A stretch of DNA of 64,000 nt. Origin: Erysipelotrichaceae bacterium. Lineage in GTDB: Bacteria > Bacillota_I > Bacilli_A > Erysipelotrichales > Erysipelotrichaceae. The notes under the pieces were generated by a model that was given only the letters and a program-made list of their open reading frames with translations, ran no database searches and had not been told where the DNA came from. Shown piece after piece: positions 25,387 to 34,102 of this stretch; position 1 is the stretch's first letter; every line of letters begins with the position of its first letter. The stretch is from contig JAUYTU010000035.1 of NCBI GenBank assembly GCA_030694975.1, positions 1 through 64,000 of the forward strand, written 5' to 3'. The translations under genes and the position numbers were made by a program.

Positions 25387-27189
25387 ATGAACCAAAAATA
25401 TATTCGCAATTTCTCCATTATCGCTCATATCGATCACGGCAAGTCAACATTGGCTGACCGTATTTTAGAAATGACCAAAACCGTCGATAACCGCGAAATG
25501 ATGGAACAGATGCTCGATACGCTTGATTTAGAACGTGAACGCGGCATCACTATAAAACTTAACGCTGTACAGTTGAAGTATATGGCCAACGATGGAAATG
25601 AATATACATTCCATTTGATCGATACTCCGGGTCATGTTGACTTTACCTATGAAGTATCACGTTCACTTGCTGCTTGTGAGGGGGCAGTGTTGGTCGTGGA
25701 TGCTTCTCAAGGCATTGAAGCTCAGACATTGGCCAATGTATATTTGGCTTTGGATAACAATCTTGAAATCATTCCGGTAATTAATAAAGTTGACTTGCCG
25801 GCGGCTGATCCATTGCGAGTGATCGAGGAAATTGAGAATGTCATCGGACTTGAAGCTGTGAATGCTCCGCAAATCAGTGCAAAAACCGGTCTGAATGTCG
25901 AACAAGTCCTTGAAGCTATTGTGGCAAGGGTTCCGGCACCGCAAGGTGATCCGGATGCTCCATTGAAAGCGCTGGTTTTCGACTCCATTTACGATTCTTA
26001 TCGTGGGGTCATTGCTTATGTTCGCATCAAAGAAGGTTCCGTAAAAATCGGCGATAAAATTCGTTTTATGGCAACCAATGCCTACTATGAAATCGTCGAA
26101 TGCGGAATTCGCACTCCGAAAGAAGTTAAGCGAAGTTCACTGAGTTGCGGGGAAGTCGGATGGATTGCCGCAAGTATCAAGTCTGTCAAAGACGTTCATG
26201 TCGGTGACACGATTACGTTTGCTCAAAACGGTGCTATCGAGCCATTGCCGGGTTACCGTACGCTAAATTCCATGGTTTTCTGCGGTTTGTATCCGATTGA
26301 ATCCAATCGCTACAACGATTTAAGAGATGCTCTGGAAAAATTGCAGCTCAACGATGCTTCCTTGAAATATGAGGCCGAAACATCACAAGCCCTCGGATTT
26401 GGATTCCGATGCGGATTTTTGGGGTTGTTACATATGGATGTCGTGCAAGAACGTTTGGAACGAGAATATAACTTATCGTTGATTGCCACAGCACCGTCAG
26501 TGGTCTATCACGCATTTATGACGGACGGCTCGATGATTTCCGTAGACAATCCCTCCTTGCTTCCGGATGTTCAGAAGATCCATCACATGGAAGAGCCCTT
26601 TGTAAAGGCGACGATCATGGTACCGACCGAGTATGTCGGTCCGGTCATGGAACTTTGTCAGAAAAAACGGGGTATTTATAAAGAGATGATCGCCGTCGAT
26701 GCCGGACGGATGCATTTGCATTATCTGCTGCCTTTGGGTGAGATCGTTTATGATTTCTTTGACCGTTTAAAATCGGCCACACGTGGCTATGCGTCTTATG
26801 ATTATGAGTTGGACGGTTATTATGAATCCAAACTGGTAAAAATGGATATACTCTTAAATTCTGAAGTCGTGGATGCGTTATCAACCATCGTTCATCGTGA
26901 TTTCGCCTATGGCCGAGGCAAGGCAATTACCGAGAAAATGCGTAAACTGATTCCACGGCAACAGTTTGAAATTCCGATTCAAGCCGCAATTAATAATAAA
27001 ATCATTGCGCGCTCCGATATCAAGGCCTTGCGTAAAAACGTTTTGGCGAAGTGTTATGGTGGGGATATTACCCGTAAAAAGAAACTTTTAGAAAAGCAAA
27101 AAGAAGGTAAGAAACGTATGAAACAAGTGGGCAGTGTTGAAGTCCCGCAAGAAGCGTTTATGGCCGTTCTTTCCATGGATGAAGATTAG
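25387..27189 (+). CDS. lepA: Elongation factor 4 (LepA)
   Basis: A 600-residue translational GTPase that acts on stalled or back-translocated ribosomes. GTPase motifs: AHIDHGKST (13-21), DTPGHVDF and INKVDL. Downstream are EF-G-like domains and the LepA-specific C terminus ending near [18 protein letters not shown]. Start at 25387, giving the standard [15 protein letters not shown] terminus, with AAAGGA upstream; the frame from 25360 would include the -10 element. Normally hemW follows; here tyrosine phenol-lyase and a MazG-like gene intervene. Confidence 0.97.
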   Translation: MNQKYIRNFSIIAHIDHGKSTLADRILEMTKTVDNREMMEQMLDTLDLERERGITIKLNAVQLKYMANDGNEYTFHLIDTPGHVDFTYEVSRSLAACEGAVLVVDASQGIEAQTLANVYLALDNNLEIIPVINKVDLPAADPLRVIEEIENVIGLEAVNAPQISAKTGLNVEQVLEAIVARVPAPQGDPDAPLKALVFDSIYDSYRGVIAYVRIKEGSVKIGDKIRFMATNAYYEIVECGIRTPKEVKRSSLSCGEVGWIAASIKSVKDVHVGDTITFAQNGAIEPLPGYRTLNSMVFCGLYPIESNRYNDLRDALEKLQLNDASLKYEAETSQALGFGFRCGFLGLLHMDVVQERLEREYNLSLIATAPSVVYHAFMTDGSMISVDNPSLLPDVQKIHHMEEPFVKATIMVPTEYVGPVMELCQKKRGIYKEMIAVDAGRMHLHYLLPLGEIVYDFFDRLKSATRGYASYDYELDGYYESKLVKMDILLNSEVVDALSTIVHRDFAYGRGKAITEKMRKLIPRQQFEIPIQAAINNKIIARSDIKALRKNVLAKCYGGDITRKKKLLEKQKEGKKRMKQVGSVEVPQEAFMAVLSMDED

Positions 27190-27212
27190 ACGGAACACTC
27201 CGTCTTTTTTTT
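27188..27212 (+). terminator. Terminator of lepA
   Basis: AGACGGA-ACAC-TCCGTCT followed by a T tract, overlapping the stop codon. Confidence 0.88.
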
Positions 27213-27267
27213 ACATTTTAATGTATAATTTTACTTTTCATTCTCATGATTTACATGCCTCGTTTTA

Positions 27268-27296
27268 TTGACAGCGCTTACATCGCTGAGTAAAGT
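27268..27296 (+). promoter_or_regulatory. Promoter of tyrosine phenol-lyase with cre-like site
   Basis: TTGACA (27268-27273), 17-nt spacer, TAAAGT (27291-27296). TGACAGCGCTTACA (27269-27282) lies across the -35 and spacer and differs at one position from TGNAANCGNWNNCW. A small inverted repeat CAGCG/CGCTG (27272-27288) is in the same place. Confidence 0.6.
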
Positions 27297-27305
27297 AATA
27301 GATAG

Positions 27306-28700
<1,395 letters not shown>

Positions 28701-28703
28701 GCA

Positions 28704-28728
28704 AAATCCCCGTTTGGGGATTTTTTTT
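28704..28728 (+). terminator. Terminator of tyrosine phenol-lyase
   Basis: AAATCCCC-GTTT-GGGGATTT followed by T residues. Confidence 0.88.
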
Positions 28729-28730
28729 GT

Positions 28731-28736
28731 TATAAT
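28731..28736 (+). promoter_or_regulatory. Candidate -10 element of the MazG-hemW unit
   Basis: TATAAT immediately after the tpl terminator, 15 nt before the ATG; the -35 would overlap the terminator hairpin. Confidence 0.4.
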
Positions 28737-28751
28737 GGCACTGGTGATAAA

Positions 28752-29027
28752 ATGGAAGATATAGCTAAAAAAATTGAGATTATGCGAGCGGAATTTGGTT
28801 GGGAGAAAAGTGATACAACGCTGATTTTGGCGAAGTCGGTGTTTGTTGAGGCCGGGGAACTGTTGGAAGCCGCATCGAAGAATCCAAGTGATCAGCAGGA
28901 TATATTAGATGAAGTAGCGGATGTACTGATGTACGCAATTTCAATGTGTACCGATGCGCATGTGGATTTCCGTTGGGTCATCGAGCAGAAAATCGAAAAG
29001 GTCAAAGCGAAGTATGGAGCAAAATAA
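28752..29027 (+). CDS. MazG-like nucleotide pyrophosphohydrolase
   Basis: A 91-residue all-alpha protein of the MazG/dUTPase-like superfamily. The metal-binding pattern is visible: EAGELLE (EXXE-type, about 32-38) and DEVADVL (EXXD-type, about 53-59). These enzymes hydrolyse nucleoside triphosphates, often non-canonical or damaged ones. Members of this short single-domain form are poorly characterised. The hemW start overlaps its end by 14 nt, so the two are coupled. Confidence 0.85.
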   Translation: MEDIAKKIEIMRAEFGWEKSDTTLILAKSVFVEAGELLEAASKNPSDQQDILDEVADVLMYAISMCTDAHVDFRWVIEQKIEKVKAKYGAK

Positions 29028-30135
29028 AGCCAAGTCACTTTATATTCATATTCCTTTTTGTCAGCACATCTGTGAGTACTGTGATTTTGTGCGTGTCGGC
29101 TACCATCAAGACCTTGCAGACCGCTTTTTAAAGCGTTGTGAGCAAGATTTATCTCTTAGACAGGGCGAAACCTTTGAAACGATTTACATCGGCGGTGGAA
29201 CGCCCAGTGCGCTTTCAATAGAACAGTTAAAGACTTTGCTTATGTTGATTCGTCCGTTTATTGATGTTAATTGTGAATTTACCATGGAAGCCAACCCTGA
29301 GAACTTCAGTGAAGATAAAATTAAGCTGTGTGTCGAATATGGTGTCAATCGCATATCGCTGGGTGTGCAATCGGTCCAATCAAAACTGTTGAACTTAATC
29401 GGACGTAAACATACGCTGGAAGATGCTCAGAATGTTATTTCTTTACTTCGCAAATGGGGAATCGATAATATATCCGCGGACGGTATGTATGGACTTCCTA
29501 CCCAGACATTGGCTGATTTTAAGGATACATTGACGTGGCTGATCCATCAGAAACTTCCGCATGTTTCACTATACGCTTTGACTATTGAACCGAACTCAGC
29601 GTTTGGACGAAAACATGTCCAGAGCATCGATAATTCCCTTGAAGGCGATTTTTATCAGCTGGCAGACGACATGCTAAGTGATGCCGGTTATCAGCATTAT
29701 GAAATCAGCAATTTCTGTTTGCCAGGTATGGAAAGTCGTCACAACCTAACTTACTGGCATTATGAGGATTTTGTGGCGATCGGTCCAGGAGCTGCGGGCA
29801 AAGAGAATCATCGACGCTATACGATTACTAAGAATATTCATCGTTACTTAACCGAGGGAATCATATTTGACGAAGATATTCAGTTGTCAGTGACTGATGA
29901 AATGTTTGAATTTGTGATGATGGGATTACGTTTGAAGAAGGGGATTGAACTCCGTCGCTTTAAAACTCGTTTTGGTATTTCAATTGAGACGGTTTTTAAT
30001 AAGGCAATCGAAAAAAACATAGAAAAAGGGTGGCTGATATTCAGCGACACCCATGTTTTTCCCAGTGACGACGGACGATTGTTTTTACACGATGTACTGA
30101 TCGACTTTATGGAAGTCGAGCCAGTAAACGGATAA
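29014..30135 (+). CDS. hemW: HemW-type radical SAM protein (heme chaperone family)
   Basis: A 373-residue radical SAM protein. The cluster motif is Cys16-x3-Cys20-x2-Cys23 followed by DF, the HemW form; HemN coproporphyrinogen oxidases have an extra Cys at the next position. GGGTPSAL is the SAM-binding glycine motif. HemW-family proteins bind heme and are proposed chaperones. Start at 29014 gives MEQNKAKSLYIHIPF and lies in the end of the MazG-like gene. In Bacillus hemW follows lepA and precedes hrcA; here hrcA is absent, and the end overlaps a convergent GNAT gene by 51 nt. Confidence 0.93.
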   Translation: MEQNKAKSLYIHIPFCQHICEYCDFVRVGYHQDLADRFLKRCEQDLSLRQGETFETIYIGGGTPSALSIEQLKTLLMLIRPFIDVNCEFTMEANPENFSEDKIKLCVEYGVNRISLGVQSVQSKLLNLIGRKHTLEDAQNVISLLRKWGIDNISADGMYGLPTQTLADFKDTLTWLIHQKLPHVSLYALTIEPNSAFGRKHVQSIDNSLEGDFYQLADDMLSDAGYQHYEISNFCLPGMESRHNLTYWHYEDFVAIGPGAAGKENHRRYTITKNIHRYLTEGIIFDEDIQLSVTDEMFEFVMMGLRLKKGIELRRFKTRFGISIETVFNKAIEKNIEKGWLIFSDTHVFPSDDGRLFLHDVLIDFMEVEPVNG

Positions 30136-30675
30136 GCGATCGATTTTCTCAATCAGGGTATAACCCAATTTTTCATACATACCGGGAGTTCCTCGGTATT
30201 TTAAGGCAAAATCTCCATCGGCTTCAATGGGTGCGGCGATCATTCCGTCATATCCAAGTTGATGATAATGTTGGATTGCTGCTTCCAAAAGGGATGTTGC
30301 GATTTTCTGATTACGATAGTGAGGGTCAATCACAAAGCAGATCGTACATGCGACTTTTTTGTCTTTGATAAAGGAAGGATAGAAGTCCTTGAGTCGAACA
30401 AAGGTATGAGCGTCGTTGGCATTGAGCCAACCAATGCATTTTTTGTCATCAAAGGCTAAAAAGCCATGCATTTGACGATCAAGAATAGCTTCTTCTGCTT
30501 CATTTTTGTTGATTTTGGGATCGCGGTTTTTCCAAGTTTCGAAATCAATGTCGGTATGATAGAAACGACAGTAACAACCGGACCAATGCGGTGCATGACC
30601 ATAGTTCAACCGCTCGAGAAAATCAGTGAATTCCTTCGGTTCACTTTTCCAAATGGACGTTATGTTAAGCTTCAT
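30085..30675 (-). CDS. GNAT-family N-acetyltransferase
   Basis: A 196-residue acyl-CoA-dependent acetyltransferase. The acetyl-CoA pyrophosphate-binding segment is seen as HYRNQKIATSLLEAA (a Q/RxxGxG/A variant with NQKIAT). A Cys-rich stretch WSGCYCRFYH (about 31-40) is unusual; the same arrangement occurs in a subgroup of uncharacterised GNATs. The substrate is unknown. The start overlaps the end of the reductase gene by 11 nt, so it is translationally coupled. Its last 51 nt overlap hemW in convergent orientation. Confidence 0.85.
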   Translation of the reverse strand: MKLNITSIWKSEPKEFTDFLERLNYGHAPHWSGCYCRFYHTDIDFETWKNRDPKINKNEAEEAILDRQMHGFLAFDDKKCIGWLNANDAHTFVRLKDFYPSFIKDKKVACTICFVIDPHYRNQKIATSLLEAAIQHYHQLGYDGMIAAPIEADGDFALKYRGTPGMYEKLGYTLIEKIDRLSVYWLDFHKVDQYIV

Positions 30676-31534
30676 TTTTCTGATAAGCTTTGATTAGTGC
30701 CTGGGTTCCCAATTGACCATAGCCTTCTTCAAGCAGTTGTCGGTAAAGTGCCAATACCTGATGAACCACCGGCAGAGCAATACCGGCTTTACCGGCCTCT
30801 TCTTCGACCAAGGTCAGATCTTTGATAAAATGATGAATATAGAAGCCGGGATCATAATTTTGATTTAATATTTTAGGACCGTTATTGCTTACTTGCCATG
30901 AACCGGCGGCACCACCGGATATCGCCTGTAAAACGATGGTGGGATCAACGCCGGCGTTTTGAGCATAGTACATACTTTCACTGATTGCCGCAATATTACC
31001 GGCAACAACGATCTGATTTGCCATTTTACAATGTTGTCCGGCTCCGGCTTTGCCGATAAGCGTTATGCTTTTACCCATCAGCGAAAGTAATTCTTTTGCT
31101 TCATCAAAGTCACGTTGGTCGCCACCGACCATAATGGATAATGTAGCATTCTTTGCGCCAATATCACCGCCAGATACAGGAGCATCCAACATTTTTAATC
31201 CATAAGACTGTGCCTGTACATACAGTTTTTCGGCTAAGGTTGGTGAGGAAGTGGTCATATCGATACAAAGTGCACCTTTTTTGACGCTTTTGAATACTCC
31301 TTCTTCACCGGCATACACCGATTCAACATCTTTTGGGTAGCCCACCATGGAGATGACAACATCCGCATCTCTAACGGCTTCTGAAATTGAATCATATATG
31401 TTTGCTTTGTCTTTGAGATTATCTGCTTTTTCTTTACTGCGCGTATAAATACTGACCGGATAACCGGCGTTGATCAAGTGCGACACCATGCTATTACCCA
31501 TGACACCCGTCCCAATCCAAGCTATTTTTTTCAT
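30665..31534 (-). CDS. 3-hydroxyisobutyrate dehydrogenase-family reductase
   Basis: A 289-residue NAD(P)-dependent oxidoreductase of the beta-hydroxyacid dehydrogenase family. The dinucleotide-binding motif is GTGVMG (8-13), the substrate loop DAPVSGGDIGA (about 117-127), and the catalytic Lys lies in GAGQHCKMANQ. Candidates are 3-hydroxyisobutyrate, tartronate semialdehyde or succinate semialdehyde reduction; sequence alone does not choose. AAGGAG is upstream. Its promoter region is shared with rpsO and includes TGCTATAAT on the minus strand. Confidence 0.87.
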   Translation of the reverse strand: MKKIAWIGTGVMGNSMVSHLINAGYPVSIYTRSKEKADNLKDKANIYDSISEAVRDADVVISMVGYPKDVESVYAGEEGVFKSVKKGALCIDMTTSSPTLAEKLYVQAQSYGLKMLDAPVSGGDIGAKNATLSIMVGGDQRDFDEAKELLSLMGKSITLIGKAGAGQHCKMANQIVVAGNIAAISESMYYAQNAGVDPTIVLQAISGGAAGSWQVSNNGPKILNQNYDPGFYIHHFIKDLTLVEEEAGKAGIALPVVHQVLALYRQLLEEGYGQLGTQALIKAYQKNEA

Positions 31535-31579
31535 TTACAACACTCCTTTTGAATTATTATAGCATGTCAAATTCGTTAC

Positions 31580-31608
31580 TTGCACCCTTCTGTAAAATAT
31601 GTTAAAAT
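31580..31608 (+). promoter_or_regulatory. Promoter of rpsO
   Basis: TTGCAC (31580-31585), 17-nt spacer, TAAAAT (31603-31608). Confidence 0.65.
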
Positions 31609-31611
31609 ACA

Positions 31612-31690
31612 CATGCTTTATTTCTGGGTTTCGCGGATGCCTCGTCCCGTTACTCGGATTTGAAGGTCTAGAAAAAAATGGAGGAAAAAA
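31612..31690 (+). promoter_or_regulatory. Possible S15 autoregulatory leader
   Basis: About 75 nt of G/C-richer sequence lie between the rpsO promoter and its AUG, in a position where many bacteria hold an S15-binding leader. Short complementary pairs are visible (e.g. CCG/CGG, GGA/TCC), but I cannot fold a convincing three-way junction by eye. Confidence 0.3.
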
Positions 31691-31957
31691 ATGATTTCAA
31701 AAGAACTAAAGCAGTCGATCATTAAAGATTTCGCACGTACTGAAGGTGATACCGGTTCTGTCGAAGTTCAAGTAGCTGTATTAACGACGAAAATCAACGT
31801 CTTAACAGAGCACTTGAAAGTCCACAAGAAAGATTACCATTCATTGCGCGGATTATTGAAAATGGTTGGCCAACGCCGCAGCTTTCTGACTTATCTTCGT
31901 AATAACGATGTCAATCGTTACCGCGAACTAGTCAGTCGTCTGAACTTAAGAAAGTAA
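31691..31957 (+). CDS. rpsO: Small ribosomal subunit protein S15
   Basis: An 88-residue, mainly helical 16S rRNA-binding protein with the conserved [13 protein letters not shown] and [19 protein letters not shown] segments. TGGAGG precedes the ATG. In most Bacillota rpsO is directly followed by pnp. Here about 8.5 kb separate them and a terminator follows immediately, so pnp has its own promoter. Confidence 0.97.
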   Translation: MISKELKQSIIKDFARTEGDTGSVEVQVAVLTTKINVLTEHLKVHKKDYHSLRGLLKMVGQRRSFLTYLRNNDVNRYRELVSRLNLRK

Positions 31958-31965
31958 TTTGTGAG

Positions 31966-31986
31966 AAAGCCGGAAACGGCTTTTTT
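31966..31986 (+). terminator. Terminator of rpsO
   Basis: AAGCCG-GAAA-CGGCTT with a GNRA tetraloop followed by T residues. Confidence 0.9.
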
Positions 31987-31988
31987 AT

Positions 31989-32017
31989 TTGAACTATACA
32001 ATGAACGGGTGTATACT
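31989..32017 (+). promoter_or_regulatory. Promoter of the TetR gene with operator-like repeat
   Basis: TTGAAC (31989-31994), 17-nt spacer, TATACT (32012-32017). An inverted repeat TATACA-N9-TGTATA (31995-32015) fills the spacer and enters the -10, the position expected for an autoregulating repressor. Confidence 0.6.
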
Positions 32018-32043
32018 AATAGTGAAATACAGGAGGATTCGTT

Positions 32044-32667
32044 ATGGCACAAATCCTAAAACCCGAGTTAAAAGAAGCAATCATCCAATCTGCCAGAAAT
32101 GAGTTTTATAGCAATGGTTTTGAAGGTGCATCCATGCGAAATATTGCTAAAGCTGCGCATATGACGGTTGGGAATCTTTATCGCTATTTTAAGAACAAGG
32201 AAGATCTCGCGGATGCTTTATTGTCATCGACAATTGATAAAATTGATAGAATCATCACCGGAGAAATAAACAATCTGCCAACGATTTCAAATGAGCAAGG
32301 TCGCAGTGCGGATTTTGATGCGCGCATTCGTCGTTTATCGATGGGATTTGCTCATATTTTCGAAACTGAGCGAAAAGAATTTATGACACTGATTCGACAT
32401 CAGCGGATGGCAGATCAGGTGGTTACTTCAATCAAAAAAATTATAACGGTCATGGTCGAGCGCTGGTTTTCGCAGGTCGACTTGTTTGATCGTCGAACGG
32501 ATATGATTACCTCAATGTTGGCGAGTGCTATCTTTAGCGGGTTGATCCGTCTTTTTGAAGAGTCACAAGGAAGTACTCAAGAGGAGATCGAGTGGATGAT
32601 CATGACTTATCTGAATCTGTTTACATTAATGATATCGGCGGGAGAATTGCATTATGAGAAAAAATAA
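32044..32667 (+). CDS. TetR/AcrR-family regulator at the ornithine cluster
   Basis: A 207-residue protein. The N-terminal helix-turn-helix (about 10-57) contains FEGASMRNIAKAAHMTVGNLYRYFKNKEDL, spread over the usual TetR recognition region. The C-terminal ligand-binding part is family-specific and not informative. It lies just upstream of the ornithine degradation operon on the same strand but is separated from it by a terminator, so it is probably a local regulator with its own promoter. The effector could be an amino acid or pathway intermediate; that is inference. AGGAGGA precedes the ATG. Confidence 0.9.
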   Translation: MAQILKPELKEAIIQSARNEFYSNGFEGASMRNIAKAAHMTVGNLYRYFKNKEDLADALLSSTIDKIDRIITGEINNLPTISNEQGRSADFDARIRRLSMGFAHIFETERKEFMTLIRHQRMADQVVTSIKKIITVMVERWFSQVDLFDRRTDMITSMLASAIFSGLIRLFEESQGSTQEEIEWMIMTYLNLFTLMISAGELHYEKK

Positions 32668-32683
32668 GGTAAACGGTAAATCG

Positions 32684-32706
32684 GGGGTTAAAAAATCCCT
32701 TTTTTT
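32684..32706 (+). terminator. Terminator between the TetR gene and ord
   Basis: GGGGTT-AAAA-AATCCC (one G-U pair) followed by seven T. It overlaps the possible -35 of the ord promoter. Confidence 0.65.
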
Positions 32707-32716
32707 AAGCTAAAAT
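32688..32716 (+). promoter_or_regulatory. Candidate promoter of the ornithine operon
   Basis: TTAAAA (32688-32693, weak -35, inside the preceding terminator), 17-nt spacer, TAAAAT (32711-32716). Confidence 0.45.
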
Positions 32717-32722
32717 AGAAGA

Positions 32723-32736
32723 GGAAAGCGTTTACA
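32723..32736 (+). promoter_or_regulatory. cre site (CcpA operator) of the ornithine operon
   Basis: GGAAAGCGTTTACA, one mismatch from TGNAANCGNWNNCW. It lies at the expected transcription start, 18 nt before the ord ATG, where CcpA binding would block initiation. A CcpA homologue is encoded at 50.3 kb. Confidence 0.6.
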
Positions 32737-32753
32737 ATAAAGGAGAAAATAAA

Positions 32754-33800
32754 ATGAGCAGAGCTATACGGGTTTGTGTGTGGGGAATCGGTGCGATGGG
32801 TGCCGGCGTTATCAAAGCTTTATCAACAAAAAAAGGTGTGGAAATAGTTGCGGTCATCGCCAGAGGCGATAAAGTCGGACGAAGGGTAGATGAACTTGTT
32901 GAATTGTTAAATCCATTTCCGCTGTTGATTTCAAATGAAGAAGAAGGACTAAGTCAGAGCAATGCGGATGTAGCGATATTATGTACGGATTCGTTTGTGA
33001 AGACTTCCAAAGATAAAGTTTTGGCTTGTGTTGAACGAAAGATGAATGTCATTTCGATTGCGGAGGAAATGTCCTATCCTTATGCGGCAGATAAAGAAAT
33101 ATCCGAGCAGATTCATCGTAAAGCAAAAGAGTACGGGGTTACCGTGTTGGGGACAGGGATCAATCCGGGGTTTATGATGGATGCGTTGGTCATCGCACTG
33201 ACGTCGGTGTGTACCAATGTTGAGAAAATTGAGGTCAGCCGAGTCAACTCATTGTCACCTTTTGGTAAATCAGTTATGCATGAACAAGGTGTGGGCATCT
33301 CTGTCGGTCAGTTTTATCGACGTCAAAAAGAAGGAACGTTGGCAGGACACGTCGGATTCGATCAGAGTCTGGCGATGATGTCTGAAGCGTTTCATACCGA
33401 TTTCGATAAAATCGAAATTAAGAATCGACCGATTGTTTCAACGATTAACCGAGTTGCGCCTCATGCGACCGTGGATGCCGGAGATGTGGCCGGATGCGAT
33501 ATGGTCGCAACGGCTTATGTCAATGACTATCCCTTCATTACACTGAAACACCCTCAACAGGTCGAACCGCAAAGCGAGGGTATCTCGACCGGCGATTATA
33601 TTACCATCGTTGGAACACCTCCGATATCGATGGTCATTACACCGGAAGTCGATGGTGGGATTGGTACGATTGCGATGGCTATTAACAGTATTCCGGCCGT
33701 CATCAATGCCCGACCGGGTATAAAGACGATGCTGGATTTACCGTTGCCTCGAGCAATATTGGGTGATATGAGACTATACCTTGAGGAGGAGCTATGCTAG
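32754..33800 (+). CDS. ord: 2,4-diaminopentanoate dehydrogenase
   Basis: A 348-residue NAD(P)-dependent enzyme that oxidatively deaminates 2,4-diaminopentanoate, the ornithine aminomutase product, to 2-amino-4-oxopentanoate. The Rossmann motif GIGAMGAG is at 11-18, in a DapB-like fold. VLGTGINPGFMMDAL and SRVNSLSPFGKSVM are recognisable Ord segments. AAAGGAG lies 8 nt before the ATG. First gene of the ornithine operon; its stop lies inside the ortA start region, so the two are coupled. Confidence 0.93.
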   Translation: MSRAIRVCVWGIGAMGAGVIKALSTKKGVEIVAVIARGDKVGRRVDELVELLNPFPLLISNEEEGLSQSNADVAILCTDSFVKTSKDKVLACVERKMNVISIAEEMSYPYAADKEISEQIHRKAKEYGVTVLGTGINPGFMMDALVIALTSVCTNVEKIEVSRVNSLSPFGKSVMHEQGVGISVGQFYRRQKEGTLAGHVGFDQSLAMMSEAFHTDFDKIEIKNRPIVSTINRVAPHATVDAGDVAGCDMVATAYVNDYPFITLKHPQQVEPQSEGISTGDYITIVGTPPISMVITPEVDGGIGTIAMAINSIPAVINARPGIKTMLDLPLPRAILGDMRLYLEEELC

Positions 33801-34102
33801 CCCTCAAGGGGGATTGGATCTTGATCGAACAGATATTTCTGACTTCCGATCAGCGCCAGTCGAATGTTCCTATCGATACCAAGCAAACGGATTTTCGATT
33901 GAGAATCAAGGGTTTTCTGGTGGATGAAAAATGTGTAGTCGGAGATGATTGCACAATAAGTACAAAGACCGGAAGAGTAATTTTTGGCAAGCTGATCGAT
34001 ATCATGCCCAACTACGATCATTCCTTCGGTGACTATGTGGTAGAAACTGTGTATATTGAAAATCAATTGCGCAAAATGTTAAGCGGTGGGTCAAATGAAT
34101 AA
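33794..34102 (+). CDS. ortA: 2-amino-4-oxopentanoate thiolase, alpha subunit
   Basis: A 102-residue small subunit. With OrtB it cleaves 2-amino-4-oxopentanoate with CoA to alanine and acetyl-CoA. Its length matches the family, and the motif IKGFLVDEKCVVGDD followed by a beta-rich segment is typical. GAGGAGG precedes the ATG, which lies in the ord stop region. The position between ord and ortB supports the assignment strongly; the sequence itself has few catalytic hallmarks. Confidence 0.92.
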   Translation: MLALKGDWILIEQIFLTSDQRQSNVPIDTKQTDFRLRIKGFLVDEKCVVGDDCTISTKTGRVIFGKLIDIMPNYDHSFGDYVVETVYIENQLRKMLSGGSNE

